Assembly: GCA_037975125.1 (NCBI GenBank)
Contig: CM075862.1
Span: 59,489,279 to 59,553,278, forward strand
Direction: 5' to 3'
Source: Latrodectus hesperus
Taxonomy: Eukaryota; Arthropoda; Arachnida; Araneae; Theridiidae
Length of the DNA: 64,000 bases
This document shows, piece by piece, positions 30,104 through 49,289 of the stretch (position 1 is its first letter; the number at the start of each line of letters is the position of its first letter). A model generated the notes under the pieces. It was not told where the DNA came from. It saw only the letters and a list, made by a program, of their open reading frames with translations, and did no database searches. The position numbers and the translations under genes are program-made.

Positions 30104-33100
30104 GTTGAAGACATTATTATAGATATCGTATGAGAACACCTGCATGTAAGTGTAATTGGTTAGTAAGGTAGGGAGGTGTTAAAATAATCAACAGAAATAA
30201 CTTAGTTGTTCATAAATTTGTTTTTAGTTTTATTATATATCAAATATAATTAATATTTATCATAAAAAGTAATAGTTGCAAATATCTTTTCTATTTACTT
30301 TGGATTCAAATAAAGTTGCTTCGATTTACAAGGAGCAATAAGATATCAAAGCATCAGGTAATGACAGTTTTAATGTTTATTGATGGCTGATTATGAGCAA
30401 TAAGTACTTAACACACATGTACTACAACAAAAATATCCTTAATAGATTACTGATACTGAAGAAAGATTTTCATTAAAAAAATAAAAATTAAAATAATAAT
30501 TAATAAATTGTTTCGTAATTTGAACTGCATTACTTTACTAATTATCATTAAATATTAAATGTTTAAATTTTCCTTGCAATCATATAACAGCATGTTGCAA
30601 TATTAAGCCAGAATATTTAAAATCTCCTTTTAATTTATAATTGAATTTTTACATGAATTTTACATTCACTTTATGTGGTATAATATATATTTATTAAAAA
30701 TCATATATTTTAAAAGATATTTTAGTATAATACTCTTAAGTATATTGTATATTAAGAAAGCAATTTTTTGTTTCCTTTTAATGTAACTAACAACTTAATT
30801 AGCGAGGATATATTTAATGTTTTTCGAAAAAATGTTTTCAATCATTTTGGTTAAAATTAAATATTTAAGAAGCTAATTAATTAAACACTGATATCATCAA
30901 AAGTAAACGAAATATATTCAAGGAAATTTTGAATTACTTTCTAAGAATCACCCCCTTTCTTTTTAAATTTATTCAATGTATGGAAAATATCATAACTATA
31001 AATTGCTCGTTCTTTAATTTTTTTAATTCCCCATTTATTAATTGAATTAAATTGAGTGCTATTTATTGAACTTAAAAATTAAGTAAAATACACTTTTCAA
31101 AAAATGAAGAGTCTCTCAGAATTGGTATATTTATTTTGATAACGCATATTATATTATGTGAGAAAAATTTACAAATATGCAGCTGGAAGTGAAAAATAAA
31201 ATAAAGAAAACGACAAAAATTATTATTTTTTTTTACAATATCAAAGATATACTCATTTTTAAAAATCTCATCTAATACACTTTTATTTATCAAACGAAAT
31301 CATAAAAATTTCCTTATCTTGAAATGAATATAAAACAAAGAAGAAAATTTGATAAAGCCTTGATAGATTTGGTTAATGGAGTTACGACAGAAACTTATGT
31401 TTAGCTTCAGAAATTGAATCGGTTCAATTTGAAAAGTAAAATAAAATTGTGTTGATGGGAAAAGTATGAATTTCTGTTTGTTACTAATTGAGGTAAAATA
31501 ACGAATCTTTATACGTAGCAGTAATGCAGGCATTTCTTCTCATTTCAAAATTCAACTTAAAACTCAGGAGTGTCATCTCAATTTATATACATAATGTGCA
31601 AGAATTTCAATTTGGGATAAAAAAAACCCTGAAATAGCAAACTATATTTCAGCACTCGAATGTGGTAACTCCAAAGCAATGCTGGAAAACTGCACAGTTG
31701 TTCTAAGAAAAATTAATTTCACAGTACAAATTTTCATTGGATTTTATTTTTTACAAAAAGTGTCATTTTAATAACATCTCTATCGATAACTTTCAAAAGT
31801 TCTTATTGCACACAAGTAGTAATTTTCAAGATAGAAATTTACTGTGGATAAGTAAAATGAGTAATTTTAGTAAAATTCTATTATAACATTTATTCTAAGT
31901 TTTGATTAAAAATTAGGAAAATTCCTTTTTCTCTTATTTCTTGCATATTTTTCAGCTAATCGTTAAGCGAATTTTGAAAATATATAAGGCAAATAGTTTT
32001 AGCTTTATTTACGAAATCCCAATTGAATATTATTAGTCAGAAAAAGCTGTTAAATTACAGTTGATTTAAGCAATTAATTTAGTTTTGATCAACGTTAATT
32101 CTTTGATAAATTATTTTATTAAGAAATTGGTTTAATTCACTTTTTGAAATTAGTCATTTATTTCAGCTTTTCCTTCTTTTTTGCGGAAAACAAAATTTGT
32201 TAATAAATATTCCGAAAATCAAAAATTTAACCTTTCAATTACACTTTCAGTTTAATGAAAATTTTGAGTTTTTGATCTTTTTAGAACAACAAGTGATTTT
32301 TATTTTTTTTTTCATAGTTGAAATGTATATAGAAATAATTTCTTAAAGAATTTTGTTTCGATATAAAAAAATGGAAGCAAAGTCAAAAATGAAAAATTCA
32401 ACCATAAAAAATAAAGCAAATCTTTTTTTTTTTAAATAAACTTAAACTACTCATAATCCTTAAAATAATTTTGTTTTATCTAATTACATTCTTTGTTGAG
32501 ATGTATACTAATTTTACTTCAAATTCGTGAGGAATACTAGTTTCTGCAATTTAAATCACAACAAACATTCATTTGTAAGTTCTGCTAGTATCTCCATTTT
32601 TATAAATTATTTTTGCAAATCCATACAAATCCATTAAGGAAAAGCTTTGATCCTTTACCAACTCAGTCAAACTGAAATTGTTCGAGGATTTCGTACTTTA
32701 TAATATATTTAAAATCGCACTTCTGATACTGAGTCCTAAAAGTAATAAATAGGATTTCATTTGTATGCATATCTTGTAAATTCAAATAAATTTTAATTAA
32801 ATAATTTTATAGCATATAAATCATCAACACCACTATAATCTTAAACTTTCTTAAAAATTAATTTTTATTCGCAATTTTTATGAAATTTAAATTTATAAAC
32901 AATTATAATGAGTTACATGGATTATTTTAAAAATCAATTGAAATATCTTACTTAAGAAACTGTGTTAGTTGTTGTAAAAATCTTTTAATTAAATCATTAA
33001 TCTTAAATCATATCATTGAGAAATCTATTTACATAATTTAATAGATGTACTTAAATACAATTCCCATTAAAATAAACTTAAAATTTGATATTATAGGATT

Positions 33101-34639
33101 GGAATGAGTAAAAATAAAAATTCTTAAGTTTTATAAATTTATATTTAGAAATAATTTCCAATCAAATTTGGTTTTGCCATTCTTTTAATTTATATTTGAA
33201 AATATATACAGTGTTTGTAAAAATATATACAAAAATATATTTGTATACTTATATAAATACTGTTTAATATTTTAATTTGTTCACCAAAAAATTTTTACTA
33301 TTTAATTTTATACTCCTTAAGTATTTTATAATATAAATGCTCGTATAGTTATCTAAACATATTTAATAAATCTTCATTTATTGAAAAGTACTGAAATAAA
33401 TTGATTATTTATTACATAGATAAGTTAATTAATATTAATAAGTAATCAAGTTCATAATTTAGTAAAATTGTAATTTGTATATTTTAATTACTGAATTCAA
33501 AAGTTTTAATAATATTCTTATATAGAATCTCATTTCACTTCATCATTCATTCATATAACATAATTTTTTTTTCTGGTATAATAATTAATATTACTATTCA
33601 GATGTTATATAACATTAATGGTATGTGCCATTGATATAATTTTTCCTCATAGCTTTGGATTATATTTATAATATTAATTAGTTTGAATATCTTTTAAAAT
33701 TTATTTTTGACGTACTTTAAAACTGACATTTTAAATAAGCATGTGTTATTCCTTGGTGAACAATTACAGTAAAAAAACACTCTTAATGTAATTTACCATT
33801 TTATTAAAGTAAAAACAAATAATTATATTCTGCTTAACACCAAACTTTTAGAGTTTTTCCTTTGTCTTAAAATCTAGCACAAATTAAGCAATATAAATTT
33901 TACTTCCAGTAGAATTTATGTTTTACACTTGAAATTAAAGTATTCATAGACACTAAGACAAATTGATGTTTTATCCAAATATCTATGTATATCGCTTCAT
34001 TGATTAATATGTTTAATCAACAATATCTGATTGATCAAACGAATGTGCTTTGATTTAGAATAAGGAATGTTTAAGAAAAAAGACTTGAACACGCAATTAA
34101 AATTGCCAATTTAGAATATAATTTAAATATTCGAAGTTTTTAAATAATAATGTAAGAAAAATGTTAAATTATGTATGGTAATCTTTGCAGGACTGGATAT
34201 AAATATAAACAATCAGTCTTAACATTAATTAAGGAAATTAAGTGCTTATTAAGTTGTTGTGTATGAACAATGAAATAAATATCAGATTTGAATGATTAAA
34301 TAATCATAAATCATTATTTAAGATTAATCACATTTCTGACATTTAAAGGCTCTTTTCTGAGAATCACAATAATAAATTTTATATAACTTAGTTAAAATAC
34401 TGACCAAAAGTAATATTAAACTACACCACTAAAAGTGAAATGCGATTAATTTGAATCTGAAATATATTCCAATGACTGAAATACTTACAAAGTTTCAGTG
34501 TATTTAATAAATACCAAATAATAAATAAATAAGATAAAAGTAGCTTAGTTATTTAAAAACAAATTCTTTATTTATGTATTAGAAATCACATCTTATTCTA
34601 ATAAAAACTGAGCTTCTGAGGAAAAAAATATATTTATAT
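30104..34639. other. AT-rich non-coding DNA
   Basis: Long A/T-dominated stretch. Small frames at 31072-31293 and 31300-31533 (-) are Phe/Ile/Lys-rich without motifs. A slightly more complex patch at 31560-31710 is unassigned. Confidence 0.5.
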
Positions 34640-34985
34640 TTTTTACGTCATATCATTTTCAATGTCCCATTGCGACGCATCTTTTGTCATTCCCCTTTTC
34701 TACTTAATTCCCTAAAATTATCCCTTTTTGAATGAACACAGAATACTGAAAAAAATGTTTCATTGTTAAAAACGAAATAAAAATCGATCCTCATTTCTTA
34801 TTCTTTAATGCAAGTCGGCTCAGTCCCTCTTTTTCGCTCAATACTTAATACAGACTTGAAGCGATGGAAAGTATGATTTTTAACTCATCTTCCTCAGAAA
34901 AGGAATAATATATATTGAGCGACGAAAAAGAGAAAAATGGATAATGCAGAAAAAAGTTCATCTTGCCCTTCTTTTATAAATATAC
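34640..34985. promoter_or_regulatory. Compositional island, possible cis-regulatory DNA
   Basis: Less A/T-rich than the surroundings, with polypyrimidine-polypurine segments, CATTGCGACGCATC, AAGTCGGCTCAG and GAGCGACGAAAAAG words. It has no coding frame of note. A constraint-based regulatory role is only a guess. Confidence 0.2.
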
Positions 34986-37900
34986 CTTACGGGAAAATTG
35001 ATTTCGTATTTAATTAAGTAGACATCATGTTATAGAATGCTTTGCTACCAACGGTTTTCGATTAAAAATATGGTTTTTTCACTTTAACATTAATAGTTTC
35101 CTTTTGCGCAATTTTTTTCCTTTTTTCTGAATAATTTATAGATTTTGTGTTTCATTTCATTTATATTTAAATTAGAAATCTTGTTTCCTCTAACTGTTCT
35201 CTACACATTTTTATGCAATGGGAACTGTTTCAGATTCATGATAATTTCTCCAAAATAATGTATTTTTGTTACAGGAAAATAGTTTTTATCAAAATGTTTG
35301 ACAATGCTACGAAAATAGTTCGAATTTCCAATGCTATTAATATTTGAAATCCTAAAAAATAAAGCTGTTTTTATTCTATAGGATTTTAATGAATTTGAAT
35401 ATCAACTTTTTCAGATTTCTTATTTAAATTTAGATTCTATATTTATTTTTATTTATTAAGTAAACATGATTCGAAAAACAGATAATAAAACCTGCATCGC
35501 CATTTTTATTTAGATATTTAGTCTTAGCTTGTAATTTTCTTTTTTAACAATATGAATAAAATCTTAATATATAATTCTACAATAAATTTGGGTTGCTTTG
35601 TATTTTTCATAGAGTTTACATAATGATGCAAGATATACTAATTGAAATATCATCTACAATAATAGAATCAAAAACATAGTTTTAAAGATAATAAAAAATT
35701 ACAGATTTTTACTTTTTACAGTATTTATTAGTATTATCATGTGGCACATTTTTTTTTATTGTTGACCTATGGTAAATAATTTTGTAAGCAGAAAATAAAA
35801 ATATAACTCATTGATATATACATAAAAAATAGATTTAATAACTTAAAAATATTAACAATAAAGTTTATATTACCTCATAATGCCTATAAAATGATAATGT
35901 CATTTATAATTATATCGTAGTCTCTAAGAGATGAGCAAAAATATTGCTTATTAGCAATGTTTTTGCTCACTTTTTACAGACTATAATAATAGAATAAAAA
36001 TAATACATTAATAATAGAATAAAAATAATTCTTAAGAAAATAATTTTAATTTATGTTGTATATTGGGAATAATTAGACTGCAACAAAATGGTTTTTAGGA
36101 AGCATTTGGTCGAAAAAGGTATTTTACTAGAAAACTGTGCGTCAGATTAATTATTGTTTAAATGTGTTATATTATCATTTAAAACTAATTTTTAATGTTT
36201 TATCATTTGAAGAAAATGGATAAAATAATATATATTTTTAATATTCTTTATAATTAATGTAATTATGTTTTAATATTAAAATAGTTATATGTATATCTTA
36301 AAGAAATATTATAAATAATGTTACATAGAGTGAACACATTCTCATCAAATGATTGCATTTTTCTGTACTTATGTTTATATGTTTTTCACATTTTCAATAA
36401 TTGGATCATGTTAAGAGAAAATTTTATGATTATAAGGAAAATACAAACTTTTGATGGCACGATAGAAGTTTTATGTGCAGTGTTTGTACATCATAATCAG
36501 AAAATTAATTCTGAAGCCAACACAAATATTTGAGCATTTGAATTTCTTTCGTATATAGAAAAAGTTTAAAATTTACTATCATTGTAAATCCATTTGTTAT
36601 TTCAAATTTTAATTTCTTAATTTATATAAATCTTATAAATTCAATTTTATAATATAGTGCCTTGAAAATTTCAAAAATAACATTTTAATAACATTTGAAG
36701 TAATTATTTAATTCCTTAGATAATGCAATCTGATCTGCATTAAATAAGTGTATGGAAAATAAATCTTACACCATATTTTCATTACGAAGACTTGTTATTG
36801 CGTTCTCAATAACTTAATTAAAATTTCTTATCTGACAATGCTTACACTCAGTCGAATTCAGAAAATATATAATTTGAAAAGTAACAATAAGATTCACAGA
36901 GATATTTCACTGGTGCTTGTTCTCTAAAAGACAATGCATCATTGTCAAGGAGACAATGTGTTCTTTTAATTAATGGACATTAGCAAAAGCATTTCGTATA
37001 ATACGCGTTAATTAAAAGAAACATGTAATTATTCCTCATAAAAAAAGAATTTCCGTTTTCAACACAAGAGGTTTTGTTTTGGATACGTATGAAAGGAAAT
37101 CTGTTTTAGAAATAAATAATGCAAAAAATAAAATTACATTTTAATGGTCAAATTATTTATAAAATATATCGTTTCTGGAAGAAATTACAAATAGAAAACA
37201 AAACCAATGTTTATTTAGATAAAAATTAATATTTTGTAAACTCATTGTTAAATTCATTACAATGGAATAGCTTTCAGGAAATTCATAAGTAACATTAATA
37301 AACACACTATTTTCTAAAAGTGTCAGTGTAAATAAAACATTGTTTTTCTTTTCATTATAAGAATTTGGGACTTGAACTATTCATCGTATTAGAATTTGTT
37401 AAAGTGCATTATTTTATTTATAATAAAAGGATTTAAATTTTTCAAAGTTTTCTATTTTTTTTATCAAACTTAATTAACATAATAATTTTGCAGTAAAAAT
37501 AAGCAATAAATTGTTTTATTTTTGTGATTCAATGTATGTTATTTTGTACTGCATTATTAAATGTGCTGCGTAGTACGTTTCTTTTTGTTGTTACAATAAA
37601 TATATTTTAATATTTTTCTTAATATACTGTTTAAATTCCTTTTTAATAACATTTAATACTTAAGACAAAGGATATGCTTTTCTAAAATTGAGACTGAGCT
37701 TTCAATACTTATAAAATATGTTTACTTTGAACAATTTGCTGTAAGATTAGATGAAACCAGGTTCTTTATTTTTATAAAGCAAATACATAAATAAAATTGC
37801 CCCAGCTTAAATTCTTCGTTTTAAATAAAAAGTAAACATTTAAATTAAAAACTAAAAATATTTTTCTCAATATGCATATTTTAAGGGAAAACTTGTATAA

Positions 37901-38247
37901 AAATATTAATATTTATCTTACCTGGTTATATAAATCTGCCTATATATAGGGATTTAGAAAAAGTGTTTTTAAATTATATTTAGAGTAATGCATAATGCAA
38001 TAGCTCCCTATTGAGCGATTTACCTATTTTAAAATGCTAAGAAACATACCAGGATTTTAAGATAGAAAAATGTAAGTAGTTGTTATTTAATATATTTAAA
38101 ATTTAAAGTAATTATATATTCACTGATTATGTTTGCACTAAGAACAGAAAACTTAAAAGCAATTTTGATTTCAGTTTTGAATAATACACAAATGAGCATG
38201 AGAATGATTTTCTTTTATATTACTATAGGATTTATAAACTCATCTTC
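34986..38247. other. AT-rich non-coding DNA with minor repeats
   Basis: Apart from the hairpin at 35933-35968 and a 24-bp tandem duplication right after it (the AATAATAGAATAAAAATAAT word at about 35984 and 36008), nothing is recognised. The 71-codon frame at 36318-36533 has no domain. Confidence 0.45.
35933..35968. repeat. Near-perfect 36-bp hairpin
   Basis: GAGCAAAAATATTGCT pairs with AGCAATGTTTTTGCTC across a four-base loop, with one mismatch in a 16-bp stem. It could be the core of a worn foldback or MITE-type element, or a chance palindrome. There is no adjacent gene for it to regulate. Confidence 0.8.
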
Positions 38248-38310
38248 TCATATAAAGCACTTTATTCTTCATATAAAACCCTATATTATTCACATAAAGC
38301 ACTGTATTTT
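38248..38310. repeat. 21-bp minisatellite, three copies
   Basis: Three contiguous 21-bp units beginning TCATATAAAGC, TCATATAAAAC and TCACATAAAGC, with a few substitutions. The unit is a multiple of three, so a chance plus-strand frame (38129-38374) shows a heptapeptide repeat HIKHFIL/HIKPYII/HIKHCIL. I do not consider this frame a gene. Confidence 0.85.
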
Positions 38311-41080
38311 GAATTGGAAGGCATTTCATTGCAAAAGATATCAACTTCTTCTTCTCTACTTTGATATTATTTGATGTTGAAATAAAGTTCAGCTTTAATA
38401 ATGTATACTTAATACTTAGTTTGATTTGGTTCTTATTTTATAGGTCTATACGAAATTTCTGCTTTTACCTTTCAGTTGTATTATTTTCTAATTATAAATT
38501 ATGTTAAGAAATATATATTAATATTTTTCCTCACATCTCGTCGAGCTTTTCACAAACTTTAAGCTATATTGCACAAATGAAATTTTTATTTTTCATGAAG
38601 ATATTGAAAAATGAGACATAATTTTTTAATCTAGACAAATTTGCTTATTACTGACTTTTAGTATTACTAGGCTAGCTTACCTAAAGAGTTTCTATGATAC
38701 AAGATACAATATGAAGTCTGTCAACTAAAGGATATTCTTTATCTCTTTTACATGTTACAGGAAATACATTATTTTTGAATACATATATCACAGTTTTCAT
38801 AGAAAATTTAAAAACTATAAAAAGAACTGTTATCATTAATTATACAGCCTAAACAAATAATAAATTTGGTAAAGTGCAATGATAGGATCAGGATGGCTAA
38901 ACAGCCATTTTTTGATTTCTTGTTAGCATAAGAAAAAATTAAAAATGTTATGAAAAACACATCACTAGCCAATATTTGGTAGATTATGTGAAAAGGGAAA
39001 CTAAAGGAGATCTAATGATTTTCAATTAATGATTTTTTTCATATTTTTTATATACAAGGTAAGCTTATCAAAGATCAAGACAAGAGGCATTTTTGTAGAA
39101 GGATAGAAGAATTCTGAAATTTCAGAAACATACAACAGAAGCTGTTTTTGTGATACACAAATTGTTTTACGGCAAATCAGAAATAATTCGGTATAAAGAA
39201 ACACTTTATATAAATACACATGTTTCCGTTCTCCGAAAAATAAATACCGGAGACATGAAATAATTCAACGCTTACCCATGTGTTTGATATTATGATAACT
39301 GTTCTCTAGAAGGAATCAAATAACATCTATGATTATTACCCTACAGAAAGGCCTGTTAGTAAATTGTTAAAATACCTATTTCCTCCCCATTGTGAACTTT
39401 AAAAATTAGTTTTTAGTAAATACACTGTAGAGAAGTTAAATACTTTTGTAAAATGAAGAGCTTTTGATCATTTGATTTAACTAATTATGCCTTCTCTGAA
39501 TGTTTCATTGAAATTCAAGGATCCCAAACAGTACAAATATTCATCAACAACCACCTAATTTTCTTAATTTTTACTTCAAATATAGGAGAAATAATTCTTA
39601 GCTCTACTACCTGAAAAGAAAACCATCAAAGAAATGTAGTAATTTTGTCTTCGATTTCAAACATTCACTCTGCAAGTTATTTTCTTAACTCATTATCTAT
39701 AACCGAATATAAGCAGTTAAATCATTCTGTATGGCGTTTTTACTCTGTACTCAAGGGTGCTTTCAGGTTTATGTAAAAAACCGAATGATTTATTATATCC
39801 CAATCTGCTACTCAACACAACCATAGCATCCTATACCATTCTTCATATTTTGTTTGATTTTACTTACTTTGTTTTCAAAGCTTTCGTGACATTTATAAAA
39901 GTAATATGATTAATCTCAGGAGTTATTTTGTAAATTTCTTGTTAATATTTATTTCACTCTTGCTATTTTTACTTCAACAAATTATTAACTTCTAAAAGTT
40001 ACCTTATTACATTTTACCTGTATAGAAATAAAAAAATAACAAGGGATAAGAACAAAATTGTACATAAACAGTACATCCCATCATGTGTTTAAGGATTAAT
40101 TATGCAAGCATATCTTGTGATTAAGGAAATACGAAATTAGAAGAACTCGTTACCACTCCTAACACAATCACAGTAACCCATAATTGGTAAGACATAAAAA
40201 TAAACTTAATTTTGATGACAAAAATGTTACAATTTTAAGACAAGCCTTAAGCAGACTAGGTCAACTGGAGTTGAATAGTTGGTAAGTCTTACAGTAGCAC
40301 ATGACTAGATATTTTCAATCAACTAGATATCTGGAGATCACTCAGATCAATAAAATAATTGAATGCTTCTTTATAGAGAAAAAATTAGGATATGATGTGT
40401 AACTTGTGCTTCTGATTAATGAATAAGACTTCGAATATAAAGTGCAACCGCTGACTTTAAGATCTGAAAATATACTAACTGCTGTTTAAATTATTGTCGA
40501 TGAAATCTGAAAATGCGTGCCTCTTAAACTCAACAAGATTCATACCATCATACATGGAGCACGGTATATCAAATATAACCAAAAGAAAACAAGAATTACT
40601 TTTTAAATTTCAAGGCATTTACATGGTTACCAAAATATCGTACACAGAATCAAGAGAATTGTGAAAAAAACATTATACTTCATATATTCAATTATATTGT
40701 TTGATGAACCAGAATTGTTATCTGCATCTATGCTTCAATTTCAAAGGAAGCCAAATTAATCTTGAATGATGAAAATAGTTCATACCACTCAAAATTTTGT
40801 TGTATTGCATACGGCGTACTTAAAACAAGCCGCTCCCTGTTTAATTTTCCGTGATGTGGCTGTGCAGTTTTGCAAGGCTAAACTCATAAAATGCCTTTCC
40901 TTTTGAGTATTAATTATAGGAAGTCATCGAGATCTTGAATGTCATTCATTATGATCCTCAAAAACATATCAAATCCAAATTTGTATGACACTGATTGTAC
41001 TTGGAACAGTGTGTCTGGCAATATCCTAAAATGTTAAACCATATTCTCTACATGTAAGCCTTCTTCTATCACATTCCAAA
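38311..41080. other. Spacer; the 38880-41080 part is more complex and unresolved
   Basis: From about 38880 to 41080 the sequence is less homopolymeric than its flanks and is probably an old insertion. I translated several frames on both strands and found no reverse transcriptase, integrase, transposase or host-gene motif. The 65-codon minus-strand frame at 39022-39219 shows nothing diagnostic. Confidence 0.3.
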
Positions 41081-45170
<4,090 letters not shown>

Positions 45171-45329
45171 CTGTAAAGATGATTGAAAAGCTCTGATAAA
45201 ATACTCAGCAAAATTGCTCTTTCCTAACTCCAGTTGTATACATGCGTTATCATTCTCTTTGCTTATGTGCTGTAATGGCTTGTGGTTAATTAATGTCTTG
45301 GGTTGCAATACCATCAGTAATTCGTGAGT
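45171..45329 (-). CDS. Weak candidate host exon, 53 codons
   Basis: On the minus strand an open 159-bp segment is bounded by a plausible 3' splice site (CTCTGTGTAG just before it) and a good 5' splice site (CAG followed by GTACGAG). The block has balanced, non-A/T-driven residues (for example NDNACIQLELGKSNFAEYF) and lies in a small compositional island. Length is a multiple of three. Against it: no family that I recognise, the polypyrimidine tract is poor, and no neighbouring exons are visible. It could equally be part of a decayed transposon. Confidence 0.15.
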
Positions 45330-46366
45330 CTACACAGAGCTCAATAATCTGGAATTAAGGGTGCATTTCGGTCAATGGTATTAGATTTACAGACGCAATT
45401 AGTTAACCGATTCAAAGATATTAAACTTGCACTGTTGCAGTCTAATATAAGGAAAGCAATATTTGGAATCGTACATCAGAATTAGAAAGATTGCAATTTA
45501 TCTGCAAATGTTCGCATTAATTTATAAAGTAAATATAAGGACTTTTTATTAGACTTAAAATATAAATAAATAAAGAGCCAAGATAATTCTAGTAAGATTT
45601 TCCTTTATTTCTTTTTGATTAAGCCTTTATAATTTTACAAAATTTTAAATATAGTAAATTTACTATTTATAAAAATTAAGAGATTAATTGTTTTTAATAC
45701 TTATGAACCTACAAAAATAAAAGCATTTTGGAATTTTGATTTATTTATTTTGTTCTACTAATTTTACAAACCATTTCAATAAACTTTTGAAACAAAATAT
45801 TGTGGTATACACATCGTTATCATAAAAAAAAAAAAGATTTCTGTATTCACAAAATATAAAATATTGTAATGCTATTATAAATCGTAACTATGAAGTATTT
45901 CAAAAGAAGTCTTGATTACAATTAATCAAAATAATTTAATCTTGTTTATGTTTTTTATATTCTTTTTAATTAGGTTTAATAAAATATTATTACAAATGAG
46001 AGATTAGAGACGTAAGTATCTAGCAAAATTTTTGATTCTATACACTTTTTTTGTATCTCCTAATATATTTTAAATAAATTTTATTTTTTCAGTATACCAT
46101 ACAATTTAGTAAAATAAATTAATAAAGAAATAAATCAATGTTTCTGTAAATAAATCAATTGAGTTATTCGCTAAAAATATTGCAGAAATTTGTTTGTAAT
46201 ATAATTTGACTTTAAATATAAAAGATATATTATTTTGAAAATTATGAAAGATTGTTTGAGTATCATAAAATTACATTTCTCAAGAACAATTTACTAATAT
46301 ATACTGCATGATTTTTTAATGTTACTTTGGACTTAATTTTATTCTCTTTGTTATCGAATGTAACGC
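45330..46366. other. AT-rich non-coding DNA
   Basis: The first 170 bp continue a slightly more complex island. The rest is plain A/T-rich spacer. Confidence 0.5.
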
Positions 46367-46746
46367 CCTTCATATGGTTGGACAAGGAGCGGAAAAGATG
46401 GTAATCTGTGGGTGCAATTTCCGGAGAATACGGCTGATGCTGAAAGATCTACCATTCGAGCTCTTGGAGTGCGGCTTTGATGACTTGTGCAACATCACTC
46501 CTGGTGTTGTCGTGAAGGAGTATGGTTTGACCATGTCGCGTGCGATCAAGACTTTACACTTAAATAGGCACATTCACTTGGTGTAGCTGGGCAATATAGA
46601 GCTCCTTGTTGACTGTGGCATTCTTTTCGAGCATTTCCCAGGGCCAAGATATCCTTAAAAACTGACTCAACAACATCTTTGACACCAGATCAGGCGATTT
46701 TTGGTGGAACGGCATCAACAAATTGGTCGAGATTTGGGAAGATGTT
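46367..46746 (-). pseudogene. mariner-family transposase, C-terminal catalytic remnant
   Basis: mariner transposases cut and paste their element at TA sites with a D,D34D triad. Minus-strand reading from about 46740 gives a VDAVPPK-like stretch, then after frame changes RHGQTILLHDN (second catalytic Asp) and PYSPEIAPTDYHLFRSL (third Asp). Exactly 34 codon positions separate the two Asp residues, the mariner hallmark. One of them is a TAG, where Trp-Glu/Asp-Ile is usual. The first Asp region and the N-terminal DNA-binding half are absent, so only about the last third of a roughly 345-residue protein is left. Its coding direction points away from the terminal-repeat-like palindrome at 46806-46905, in keeping with an internally deleted element whose 5' end lies there. 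Confidence 0.85.
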
Positions 46747-46805
46747 GTAAAGAGTATAATATATAACTGATTAACTTATTGATATAATTATTGTTTTGTT
46801 TTAAA

Positions 46806-48429
<1,624 letters not shown>

Positions 48430-49289
48430 TATATATTTATTTATTTACATACATATTCATATTTATTTATGGATTATATTAATTTGTTTTTTCACTTTAA
48501 CACTATAAGTAAACTTGTTATTTTTAGTATAAAATGAAATAATTTCCTAATTATTTTGGAATTTTGTAAAATCAGGTTTATTTCATAAATGTTTAATTTT
48601 TAAAATGTATAATTATTATAAATTGAGTGTTGTATTTTAAACTTAGAATAGGTTGAATAATATTTTTGATTTATTCAAAAATGGAATTCAAATGTCATTT
48701 TATTTAATAAAATTTCTTTCTTTTTATTGGACAACTTTTGATAAACAAATAATCACTGTAACACCAGTGGCAGTGTTTGGTGACATTGACATAAAAAAAC
48801 TGATGCAAATTGGAATTTGCAAAAGAATGAAAATAATAAAATTAATTTCCGAATTCCAAATTTTTGGATATAAAAACCAGAAATATTTTTCTTTCAAATC
48901 GAAGCGTAATAGAGATAAAGAATATTACCGGGGAAAGTACCAAATTTAATTATTTTGGTTTCATAACATAAACAAAGGTATTTTAAAAACATTTGTTATA
49001 TTATTAATGATAAATACTACTGACAAAAATTCTTGGGTAAAGTAACTTTTAAATGGTTTCAAAGAAGATAAAAATAAAAAATAAATTGCTTAGTAGTTAG
49101 TATTGAAGGTGACGGTATAAATCCACGAAAATTATTGCAGTGAATGTAACACTTTGCATTTGATATTAAAGACAAAGCTATAAAATTACTGTTTCCGAAT
49201 AAAATGGCTGATTCAATAAAACATATTACTAAGATAAATCTGAGAGTAATAAATATTAAACACTATATTTTAATTTATTAAAGGATCAC
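48430..49289. other. AT-rich DNA upstream of the gypsy remnant
   Basis: A gag or protease region would be expected here for the Ty3/gypsy element that starts at about 49290, and a 98-codon plus-strand frame (48653-48949) lies in it, but I see no Cys-His knuckle and no D-S/T-G protease motif. No LTR is recognised. Confidence 0.4.

Noticed and set aside
48653..48949. Gag protein of the gypsy element
   Set aside because: Position would suit, but there is no zinc knuckle and the translation is Lys/Ile/Phe-rich as expected by chance.
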